Source: Chaetorhynchus papuensis (taxonomy: Eukaryota > Chordata > Aves > Passeriformes > Rhipiduridae). From it: a DNA stretch of 64,000 nt. Below the pieces are notes generated by a model. That model searched no databases, had not been told where the DNA came from, and saw only the letters and a list, made by a program, of their open reading frames with translations. A program made the translations under genes and the position numbers. The first letter of the stretch is position 1, and every line of letters starts with the position of its first letter. This document shows positions 37,001 through 49,000 of the stretch, piece by piece. The DNA lies in NCBI GenBank assembly GCA_013396525.1, contig VWYX01000082.1:1148897-1212896 (forward strand), in the 5' to 3' direction.

Positions 37001-40000
37001 GATGAAAATAGATTTACTCGGCCCTTATGACTTTCTGTGTTATAACATGGTCAATAATACATTAGAATTAGGTAGGATTAAGATGTGACTGCCGTAAAGC
37101 ACAAACTCTTATTTTATTGAGAATGGTATTTGAACAATATATTATGACTGCAAAATTATAACTTAATTTAAATGTAAACAGAAAGGTTTTATACAGGAAC
37201 ATTAAAAATTTAATGCTTTAAAGGAAGACAATATGTGAAGGTGAACATGGAGGCTTTGCAGTCATAAAGGAATTTAGCTGTGACTTAACTTGTAATTGAG
37301 TTCCTCTGTCAATCTGAATGGGTATAGGTTGCTGTCTATCCTTTACTTACTAGTATTTTGGCATTTAGAGTTGTCTTAGGGCACAGAGGAACTGGTCAGG
37401 AAGCTGTCTGGTAATTCCTCCCAGCAAACAGAGGAATGGAACAGAGAGAAGCTTTGTGCTTCCTAGGGATACCAGGTAGAGATAGTTCGAAGTCCTCTAC
37501 AGGAAGAAGCACTAGTGCTTGGTGAACCTCTTGCCTGCACTCCCTTCAGGAAGCATCTTTCTCCATCTGGTGGTTGGGGGCAGCAGTCTTTTAGATGCTG
37601 GCCATGTGGGCCCCTCTGTAGAGGCCCAGAGGCAGGGAGTTTGTGTGGCTTGGGAAACCCGTACAATGATCTGGTTTCAGTCAGATTTCAGCAGTGTTAG
37701 TGCATCAGCAACCCAAAGCTAGTTTGGAAACAAGGGCCCAATGTAATGGAGGTGGAAACAGTGTACTTCGTGGTGGAAGATGATGTTTAAAAAGACCAGC
37801 CAAAAGGGCTGATGTATGGAATTACCTGTGCCTTCTTTAGATTAACACTGGTTCTGTGTGTGAGATGGGATGTACACAGGTTCCTTGGTGGAATGGGGCT
37901 CTCTGCTTGCCTTCTGGTTCCACTCTTAAAGGTGACTCTGGGTTACTAAAATGTGCAGTGTTTGTGTATTGTGGGACTGTGTTACACTGGCTGAGGCACA
38001 GGACTAGACTTGAAAACTCAACAGCATTTTAGGAGGCCTGTGAAGGCTGCAGTAGCTTACACAGCCAGTGTCTTTACTGGCTTCTTCTAACCCATTTCTT
38101 CATCTCTAATATCTAGAAGTCTAGTCAAGATCATCTAGTTATTCTACATATATAATCCAATTATGAAATCTGTGAAACCGTGCTCTGCTGATAAATCTGA
38201 GGACATTGAAATTCAGTCGATTAATTGTGGAAGTCAAACTTGTAAAAGATGTTGAGTGTGGACCTGTATTAACTCTCCGTGACTCGCTTGAAGACTGCCT
38301 TGCAGTGATACAATGGGTTTTTGTGTGCCTGTGGTAGTACAGCTTCATGTCAGACCTTCCTGAGTCAGCAAAAGCGTAAGGAATAAGTAGTTTCCTGAAG
38401 AGCATGAAGAGGAAGCTGAAAAACACAACCTCCCATGGGGACATGGGTCACTGCCTTACACCAGTGTGAGAAGGGCCTCCCTAGAGTTGCCTGGCGCAGA
38501 GGGACCTTTCTGGGAAGCCAGGTGTTTCTGAGCTTCCAGGTGAAGCTTCTTATGCATGCTAGTATAACCTTCTACTCATCATTGCTATACAAACCGTTTT
38601 CTCTCATGTCTTATGTCCCTACCAGTAAAAGTAAGCAGCAGGAGCAGCTAGATGGGCACTGTGCTTGCCAGCTATGGCAGCACCCCAGGGGAGAACACAG
38701 GTTTCTGAGCTCGCCCCCGCAGCTGAGGAGCTACCAGCAGGAGAATTCACAATGGGCCCCTCTCTGAGGTGAGCCCACGCAGGATCTCCTTCTAGACATC
38801 AAGAGTGAGATGTGTAATGTGAGGGGGCACGCCAAAGTCCCACAGACCAGAGGTACAGCTGCTTCTGGAACAACACTTTGAGTGCATTACAGCCCGTCCC
38901 TCCTCATTCGCCTACTCATTCAGCAAGAGCTGCCAAGTCACTTAGGGTGGCAGTACTTAAGCATCAAAGAAGCACACAACAGATTGGAAAAACCTACCAC
39001 TTTTGCTAATGAACTTCCAGTTTTAAAAAAGAAAAAAAACATTTCAAGCTTCTCTGACCCTCAGTTTCGAGATTTGCAAGCACTAGGTGTATTACCTGTG
39101 AAATACAGATAATATTTTATTGCACACAATTACAAGGCTTATGATGTGTCATTAAAGAAATGTCACTACAATTAACCTGTGGCAAAGACAGAAGAATAGT
39201 ACTCAGCAGTACAGAATCTGAATAATCCAGATAAGAAGAAGCTGAAAAGGCTCTTTCCGTTTTACAAATGCAGGTATCTCGAAAAGTTGCAAACTTTGGG
39301 AATTAAATCTTTCATTAGGGTCTATAAGGAATGTGTATAATCAGTGATAATCATAGATGACTATTAAGTTTCACAGACTGCGTATCTTTAAAATGCCAAC
39401 AGGAGTAAGAGCAAGCTTTACCAGCCATAAAGCATGGCACCCACCTGTGTGACACTGTCACAGTCTGTTTGAGACTGCAGGGTGGGCAGCACGGTGTTTG
39501 GAGAGGACATTGCTGCAAATGCCTGCCTGAGTGCTTCTCTTGGATTTGTGGTGCCTGATGACTGATTTAAGCACCAGCAGGAGCTTTTGCTGGTTCGCAG
39601 GGTTTCGACCTGGGTGAAAAGCAGGATCAGGTGCAGTCTTTTGGTGCAGTCTTACAGGCTTTTCCTCAGCTGAGGATCCATCTTCTTTGGTTCCTCGATA
39701 GCTAGCCCAGTGCCAAACCATGCTGAGGGCATTCAGGTGATGGGTTTTGCTGTGGCTGCTGGAACAACTGGGGCAGTAGCCACAGTGAGTCTGCCTGCTC
39801 CATGTGGCATGGCTGTGCTCCAGTTTACAGCCTCTCAACAATTGCAGCCAACATCCACTTGTAAACGCATGGAAGCAAGCTTCATGTGATGCTTTAGCCC
39901 AATAACTGGAAATGAATGTCACCATTCAGTGCAGTGCTGCAGAGATACAGACGTTAGCCTGAAAATATTTTCTTTTTTTTTTTTTTTAGTCAGAAGCAAA

Positions 40001-43000
40001 CAAGGAGAGAATACGCATGTCCATTTGTAAGATGCTTCTGCAAAATAACGACTTGGATTTAATCATTAGGAATTCCATTTTAATGTCTCTACAACCACAA
40101 AAATTTATTAAAATGACCTTGTCCTTCCAGTCTGTAATTCTTATATTTTAATGGCACTTTGTTTCAATAATTGCTTTCATGCAGAAAATATTACAACACA
40201 AATAATACCCAAAACAATACTCTCATTATTGTCTAGGCAGCTCAATGAAAGCTCCAAGAACTCATTAAAATACACTTTTCATGCAATTTGCATTACAATA
40301 ATGCAGATTAAGTCTCTTAAAAAGTAGACATGATAAAGAAGTCAAATGTATTTCCAGAAATTTGCCCAAACTATTTACCTATTGTTATATGTTAATTGCC
40401 ACCTCATGTTTCATAATCAGAGCTTTAAATCGTGAACAGATTATTTTTTTCCCTGCAGAAAAGCAATAAAAATTAGGGTGCACTTTCTGAATTTGTTTAA
40501 TATCATTACAATGCAAATTATAGGGGGTATTATGACCATTTTTGCAATCTGTAAGACATTTCTAAGTAATACCCCTGCTTTCACAGATGGGAACAGTATT
40601 TTGCCACAGTGGGCAGTCATCTCCTTAAATGTCCTTCTACTGAAAGGTGTTTTACTGTTATTTAGGAATAGCTGTAATTCTGTTTCTTACCACTTCGGTA
40701 TATCTTTATGCTGTTGACTGAGTCAAGAGCTGCTTGACTGAGCTGAGAAGAGGGTCATCTTCTCTTTATTCCTCTCTCTCTCTCTCAGATGGAAAAATCC
40801 AGATGTGCTTATGCTCTTTTCTTTCTGCTGTGCAGCTGGAACACTTACTGGAAACCGTCTTATGGGCTTTTCATTGTAGAAAAGGTTGGAGTACAAATAC
40901 ATGTTAGAATACAAATACAATATAGGTGCTGCTTGTAATACAATATTCAAATAACAATATATTTTTGAATAGTTGAATGCTCTGAGGAGTTTAGAAACTA
41001 AATAGTAGGACAGCTGCCAATAGATATTTCAAAATAAGCTTTAAATTTTGTATTTTTCAATGAGGGTGTAGAAATGAGCCAATTCATGTTTTATTTTCTA
41101 GATAACGTAATGTGCTATTAAAACATTAGTATGTTTTGAGTCTCATTACTTCATATTTAATTTTATTCTTTTAAGTGTGCACAGAGAGTAGGAGGCCTTT
41201 ACTTCATTTAAATTCAGATACTGTCCACCATGTTTGTTTGGGTTTTCTAAACTTTTTTTGGTCCTAAAGTAAGACTCTTTTTACTGTATTCTTTTCAGGG
41301 GGAGGGAGGGAATAACTAACTCTTTTGGGTATTGAATTAAGTAATTTTCATCATCTTTTCTGATATTTGCCACCTTTAAAGCATCTGGATCCCTTTCAAG
41401 GCTCGTTTGAGGGCAGCTATGCTAAAAGGAACCCACCGGCTAAAGCAAGCTTGTCAATAACTCTGCTTCTGTTCTCCAAAGTGTTGCAGGTGGGGAGCTC
41501 TTCGACTTCTTAGCTGAAAAAGAATCTCTCACGGAGGAGGAAGCTACAGAATTTCTCAAACAGATACTTAATGGTGTTCAGTATCTCCACTCTCTGCAAA
41601 TTGCCCACTTTGATCTTAAGGTGTGTTGAACAGATAAAAACTTCAACAGCTGTAAGCAACATCCATTAAAGCCCTCTGTAATTCTAGCCACAGATCAGTC
41701 ATCGTGCAGATCTTGGCCACAGTTTTGTTTTGCTAGCTTGTGTAGACAGGGGAAAGCTCAGCCTTTGGAAAGAAGTTACTGAACTGTAAATAGTTCCCGT
41801 CTGTTCCCAACGTAAGATTCTTCCGGGAAAATGGCACCTTCTGACAAAATTAAACCATTCTGAGAAAACAGACCTGAAATAAAAATGGGGACTATGTTTT
41901 GGGGCTTTTTTTTAATGTGAATGGGATCTGGGTGAAATATTCTTTTTTAATTGGGGATTTTTTTTTGGCACTTAATTGACACTGCACTGAGTTAAGTACA
42001 AGGATTTTTGTGGAGCAGACAGCAGATTATTTCCTCTTCTGTCTTCTTCCCTTTTGTGGCTTTTTTGTTTGTTTTCAGAAAAGCTGTTAATTGCATCCAT
42101 TTGGTAATGAAAACAGAGCTTTTTGTATCTAAACTCAGCAGCTGCTTTTTAATGTTTTGATTTCAGGATCTTTTCCCCCATAAGATTTTTTTTTCAAAGG
42201 TAGACAACTAAACATTCCCTGAAGTCTGCTGAAATGGGCAGCTATGTCTATAACAGAAAAGGAAGGCATGATTATTTCATTACAATTGAAATACAGTTCT
42301 GAAAGGGGGATGAGGTAGGCAAGGGAATGGATTTGAGGGTAAGCATACCTTTTCCAGTTTCATCCTCATCACCTCAGTAATATATTTGGTCTTTGTATGG
42401 CAGTCGGCAAGAAAAAAAATTGTAAAGCTAGAAAGGAGTGTCTTTTTTAGAGTATGAAATGTGAATTTTTGCCAGTGTGTTTGTAATTGAACAAGTCATC
42501 CTTGGATACACTAGATACCAAAAATTTGTGCATTTTTGGCATTGTAGGCAGCAATGTGCAGATCAATAAAAGTACGCAATAGAAATGCAGGAAGGAAATA
42601 AAGAAAATGACATTTCCACATATCAGGTCCTTTGATTGGGAAAGAAAGGTAAAAGAAGGGTGATGATGAAGAGCTGTCCTTAATGATTCCAGAAGTCCTT
42701 AGCACTCTGAACAGGATGGATGTAGCTACATCACCTCTTCAGAGCACACCAGCTTATGGACACGACAGAATATAGAGACTAAGTAGCTGGTTCTGTATGC
42801 TCGTTAAAGTGATGCAATGTAGAACCAGGACCTTTTGCTGATAATCCTGCCATTTCATCTTCTTTATTCTGGTTTTGCAGAGCTTTGGTGTAAAAAATGA
42901 TATAAAGTCCATATTTCAAAATAAGCTAGAAAAGACGGAAAACTTTCCCTTTTTCCTTTAAGCGTGTTGAGCCTTAAACGCTGGGAGCTGGACCACTCCA

Positions 43001-46000
43001 GAAATATCCCTGGAAGATCCAAAGGCAACAAGATACACCTCCCTGATTGCTTATGTGGCATGAGAGAAACCTCTTTCAGGGACTAATGTAGACCAGACCC
43101 AGTAACTAGTTGATAGGGGTTTGTTTCCCCCAAGCTCCCAGCAGTGCTGGAGTGGCTGTAGCACAGGGCCTGTGACCTTTACTGGGTACAGTGTGTTTCT
43201 CTTAGGGTCAGTCCACAGGAAAACTGCAACTGTGATATCTACAAGAAGTAAAATCTTGGCCTTGTGGAAATCATAGTGCTTCCGTGTGAACATGAAATCC
43301 TAATTTACGGTAGTTAACTTCTAGCATAACTTAGATCATAATAGGAAAAGACAGGATTCTTCCACCTAAAACACAGTTCAGGGGTCTAAAGGAGGTAAAG
43401 AGAAATGTTCACTGCTGACAGTACTGATCCACAGTTCATACCTATGTGTAATCTCTTTCTCTCCCCCTTCCTCCTTCTTAAAGCCTGAAAACATAATGTT
43501 GCTGGACAGGAATGTACCAAAGCCTCGAATCAAGATTATTGACTTTGGTTTAGCACACAAAATTGACTTTGGAAATGAATTCAAAAATATCTTCGGAACG
43601 CCAGAGTTTGTTGGTGAGAAAGCTGTTGTTTCTTCAAACTGTTCTTTTTCGGTCTGTGAAACAGTATTTGTGGCTTAGCTTGGCTTGGCTGATTTACAGA
43701 TTATGAAAATTTTTTCTGTAATTTGTGACATTTTGAAATTTAAATAAGCAATTTGTCGCATTTGATTTCAAATTAGACTTTCATTAAGGTGTTTTTACTT
43801 ATCAGCATCTTAGCTTATTATCTCTGACATACATAGACTCAGAGTGAGACTTACATCTGTTCTTTGACTAGGTAACTTATCTTGCTGCTTTTTCCTTTAG
43901 CTCCTGAAATAGTAAATTATGAGCCTCTTGGTCTTGAAGCAGATATGTGGTAAGTTATTGGATCTTACTTGAAATCAAGTCTCTCATGATTATGCTTATG
44001 TTCTAACCTTTTTTTTTCTCTCCTCTCTCTCTTTCCATCTATTTTTCTCTCCCCTCCCTCATCCTTTTTTTGTTTGTTTTCCTTCAATCCAGGAGCATTG
44101 GTGTAATAACTTATATTCTGTAAGTACCAAAATCTATGGGTGTTTCTTGCAAATGCTGTTGTTTTTTTAATTCTGATTCTATCTTCTGGGGTTTTGGTGG
44201 TGTCTGTACAAATAATACCATTCTGATTGCACATCATGATTCAAGTTGTATGATCATAAAAGCGATAGTATAATTATTGAAAGAATTGCCATTAATCAGC
44301 ATTGAGCTAGCATGGGAAACGGTCTTCAAATCTCTAGGTGATGTTCCTACAGCTGTATCTTAACCAGTACTCTTTGAAATTACAGCAAAGTTTTTGGCCC
44401 TGCTACATCACATCTTCGTGAAAGTACAATTGCAGCATTAAAACAGAAAAGAAAAATGTTCACTTCCTACTGTTATTTGATCTCAGATGGTTGAAGCAGC
44501 AGTGTTACAACATGTAATGAGAGGAATGTACTGTCTTTCTTGCAGTCTGAGTGGTGCATCTCCATTTCTTGGAGAAACCAAACAGGAAACATTGGCAAAT
44601 GTGTCTGCTGTGAATTACGAATTTGAAGAAGAATTCTTCAGTAATACCAGTGCCCTAGCTAAAGACTTTATACGAAGACTTCTAGTCAAGGATCCAAAGT
44701 GAGTTGTTTTTCTCGTGTGTGGCAGTTACATCGCTAGTATTTCAAATTATATGATATTTTGAGATGTTAGTTTAATAAACATAGAACAGTATGCTTTTTT
44801 AATATCTGAAACAGTTCTATCTTTCATTCTTTTAAAGGAAAAGAATGACAATTCAAGACAGTTTGCTGCATCCTTGGATCAAGGTTAGCATGCCATTCAT
44901 TCTCTGTTGTCCCGTTTTTAAGCATTCTTCATTTCATACTTTTCAAGTTCCTTAACATGGAAAGTTGTCATAATTGTTTCACGTAACTCACTGTTTTGTA
45001 AAGCTGTCTGTATGAAAGCTAACGTATGCAAAATTAATATCTGCTCTCTGTGAGTTAGCAGTTGGGAATTAGCCCACCACGGGAATTAAACTCATGCTCA
45101 GACAGAAAAGCTAATCTTCAGAGAGCATTGCACCGACAAAGACGCAGTCTCTGAAACCAGTCCAATTCCCACTAATTTCTCTTCTTCTAATGCCCTTATT
45201 TAGACTGGGGAAAAAGAGTAATCTCTCTTCTGTCCTTCCCTTTTAGAAGAGAGCAGTTGATGTGGGTTGGTGGTCCACTTCCTTCTTCAGTGTTTCGGTG
45301 TTTGGTTTGGATTGAGCTGTTGTGAAGCTGCTAGGTTGAGAGGGAGAAAATGGCACCTATCCTTCTTCTTAATGTGTGTAGTAGTACCTGGCAGTTAATT
45401 TTCTAAATTCCATATCACTTTCTGATTATGAGCAGTAAACCCATTCAGTGCCATTGATTTCCCAGGATGTGGGGATGCACAGTGGGTATCTGATCCCATT
45501 CAACTTCCCAGAGAATCAGCAGAATATTTATCTGTGCCATAACTGCTCCAGTTCACAGTACAACATCTGAGGGCAGGCATTTCTACACCAATTTGCCAAA
45601 CTACAAATTTGACCATGCTTTGCTGACTTCTTGCTGAGGTAATCTGAAATAGTTGAAATGTGTGGAACATACTGACATGATATTTTAAACCACTAAAGCA
45701 AGCACTGTGCAAGTTTGTCTCTCTCGGACCAAGGTCCACACTCGTGCAAATTGACAGATTGTTTTGTATCCTATTACTTTGTTTTATACATTAATTTCCA
45801 GGTATTTGATTCCCACTTTACTGGTAAGATCCTCTTTTCCCCTTTTCCACCACTATCTTTACCTGCATTTCCATGGCAGGGAGGGTTGAAACTATTTCCC
45901 TTCTAACTCAAGCCTTTCCATAATTCTATGATATAGATATATCTCCATAAAAATGACTTTAAGAATGGGATCATAAGATGCAAAATTCGGTGTGCTCCAC

Positions 46001-49000
46001 TAGTCATTAGTGCTTAGTTTTAGCCTATGAAAAATCTGAAAGGATGCAGGCTTAGAGATTGCTGCGCTGGTAGGTGAGATGTGATTTTGTTTGGGGAGGG
46101 GGTAATTGTTCAGCAGCATTGAGGTAAATACACTGAGACGATAACAAAGATTGACTGCATTTAAAATCAGTCAGGAGATCTTCCCAGAAGACAGGATTTA
46201 TCTTGGAAATCAAATGCCTCTATCAGAGAGGGAGGTGAAGGACAAGGCTGAATGTCCTGATGTTTGAAGGGGTTTCTTGTTTAAAATGTAAAAGCACATT
46301 TTAGTATTGCATTCTTAGGTCTGGATTTCCCTTATGGTGTTTTCTTAAGAAATTCCATGTCTGTGCCACACTAGACTGTGAATATTAAAATTATGTGCTT
46401 ACAATTACTTTATTATTACAGTATGATTGCAGTACTATTATTATGTAAGTGGAAGTCATTGCTGAGGGACAGAGTCTTACCTGCAGAAATCGTGGGATTT
46501 TTTAGAACAGCTTTGTTTTCCTTTTGCTTATAGCCGAAAGACACCCAGCAAGCACTCAGCAGAAAAGCTTCTGCAGTGAATATGGAGAAATTCAAAAAGT
46601 TTGCAGCACGACGAAAATGGAAAGTAAGTCATTCAGTGGCACATCAAAATGTTGGTGACATACAAATGAAGTAGCATTGCCTGTTCCAGGGAAAGGTCAG
46701 TGCTTTTAAGGGTGGAAAAGGCGAAAGAAGAAACAAATTCTTCTGTCACTGGGAATAAATTAAGTGCTTGAGTATGGTAGTATGGGAGAGGACTTCTTCG
46801 TTAATGATATGCATACAAATGCTTGTGTGCGGATTGTTTGCTTCGTGCTTCTGCTGGATTATAAATGACAAAAGAAGCTGAAGTTTCAAATTCAATATAA
46901 AAAGCAGATGGGGTGTTGAAGTCAAAATTCACATTGTTTTGCTAAGTCCTTTAAAATCTCTGCAATAGCATCCTATCAGAATTTTCTAATTTTTTTACAC
47001 ATAGCTTTTTTCTTATTATTTTTTGTAAAGCAATCAGTGCGCTTAATTTCCTTGTGCCAAAGATTATCAAGATCTTTCTTGTCCAGAAGTAGCATGAGTG
47101 TTGCTAGAAGTGATGATACTCTGGTAAGTGTGTTCTTATATATTTAGAATGCTTTATCACATATGAACTTTGCCAGTTTCTATCTAACAGAAATATCAGG
47201 CTCTTGAAAATTTGCATAATTGACTAATCTCATAAGTAGGAAAAAATAGATTTTAAGGCTACAGAGGTTATCCATACTTTGATCTTCTGCATCTTGAAAC
47301 TTTGAAATTTAACTTAACATGTTGAGGCTCATAGCTGGTGTCAAAAATTCATTTCTTGATTTTGAAGTTTGACTCATGAGGATTTTTTTGTACTGTAACA
47401 ATTACATGGTGAAAAAGTGTCATCTGAATTTTACTCATCATTTGCATCATCATTGTGTAGACGTAAATAATATTCCTTATATTCCTCTTTTTTTCACCGA
47501 ACATTCAAAATCATTGAGACTCTCTTAGATCCCATGAATGCTAGACAGCAGTGTCACAACAAGCAGTTATTTAAGGAGGAGACTTCAGAGTTGGCCAATA
47601 CTGAGTTTGTGGTGTTAGATAGGACTAGAGTTGAGTAGTTAGGAGCAATTGCTGTATGTTTTGTAATTGCAAATGCTTGTAAATCCAAAAGCATTCTTCT
47701 TAGCTTACTCTACAAGTTTTAATACACACTTCACAAACTCTCTGTGATCAGCAAGGAATGTGTGTTAATATGTTTAGAGCTGGGGAATATCATCTTTTCT
47801 GTGCATTAATAGGATCAAACTTCAAAAATTCTGCAAAGCCCCTTTTTATGCATTCTGTTTTCCCTCCTGTGCAACTCCATGCTCATGTTTCCACTTATTC
47901 TCCTCTTATCTTTCGGCTTCTGTGCTCTTTGTTCTCCTCCTCTTGCTCTCCTTTCCCTGCCCGCCACCCCCCCACCTCAGCTATCTGTATGCCTTTTAAC
48001 ACTGGATCAACATTTCACACCTGTGCTCCAGCAGAAAGGATTATAGCCCACTGTTAGTGTCCTAAAAAATCTGAAACCTCAGGAGAGAGGAGTTAAGAGC
48101 AATCCAAATAATGGGCTCTGTGAATTTCAGTTCTTTGAAATTCTAGTGCACAGGAGAAAAATAAAGTTACACTTGCAGAGGTATCTAGGCTCATTACTTA
48201 CGTTCTAGATTTTTAACTGATCCATTTGAATAGATGGAAGCTTAGACCAAAGTACCTCTCCTCTGCCATGTTTCTGGATGGCATAAAACCTGATACTTCA
48301 GTTGGTATTCATGTGCCTCTTGGGTTTTTTAATCTTCACATGTATGCATGGAATTAATTTCATTTTATGCAAGTATTGCTTCTATTGAAGTCTATCATCT
48401 ATTTTTCCTGTGAGAAAAAAAAATACACCTTACAAAAGAAATCTACGTGGAATCTCAGTGAGTAACAGCTTCATGTGTGAAGAAGAGGGAAGCATATTTT
48501 ACTAGAAAAAGTGTGGGGGGTTTTGGTGTGGGTTTTCAAATAACATGCATACATGCTAACCGTATGCTTCATGAAGGATTACAACTTGCAGCTGAAGCAC
48601 TCTTTTACAAAAAAAAATTTCAAAAAATGTAGGTTTTAATTTTTTTTGATGTCTTGTCAGCTGTTTAGATAGGGATTTTTCTTAAAGCTAACAATTTTTC
48701 TTCTTTCACATTTAACTGCAAGGACGAGGAAGATTCTTTTGTGATGAAAGCTATTATTCATGCCATCAATGATGACAATGTTCCTGGATTACAGCACCTT
48801 CTGGGATCTCTGACAAATTACGATGTCAATCAACCCAACAAGGTAGTGTGGGTCTGTGGTGAGGTGTGAGATGTGTGGGGGACTAGCTACCACCCCGTTG
48901 GATAGTGCAGTGTGGTTGTAAAATAGAAATGTAACACCTGAAATGAAGACAATGAAATGGGAAGTAGTTCTGCCTTTTTTCTAGGAGAAATTTTAATGTG

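Larger units (their letters stand above)
31002..41481. other. DAPK1: Long DAPK1 intron (10.5 kb)
   Basis: Separates the N-lobe exon from the hinge exon; residues 95 and 96 are adjacent, so no coding exon is missing. It contains a CR1 fragment (33411-33675), a 14-bp palindrome (37507-37520), a candidate conserved element (about 39985-40480) and a CT run near 40770-40788. Open frames, including one of 155 codons on the minus strand at 39458-39925, show no recognisable motif. Confidence 0.8.

Noticed and set aside
39458..39925. 155-codon open frame on the minus strand, the longest uninterrupted frame in the window
   Set aside because: No recognisable domain and no splice or promoter context. 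A frame of this length is expected about once or more by chance in 64 kb read in six frames.
43965..44237. Lys/Arg/Glu-rich minus-strand frame of 90 codons
   Set aside because: It is the complement of the pyrimidine tract before the microexon and its flanks.
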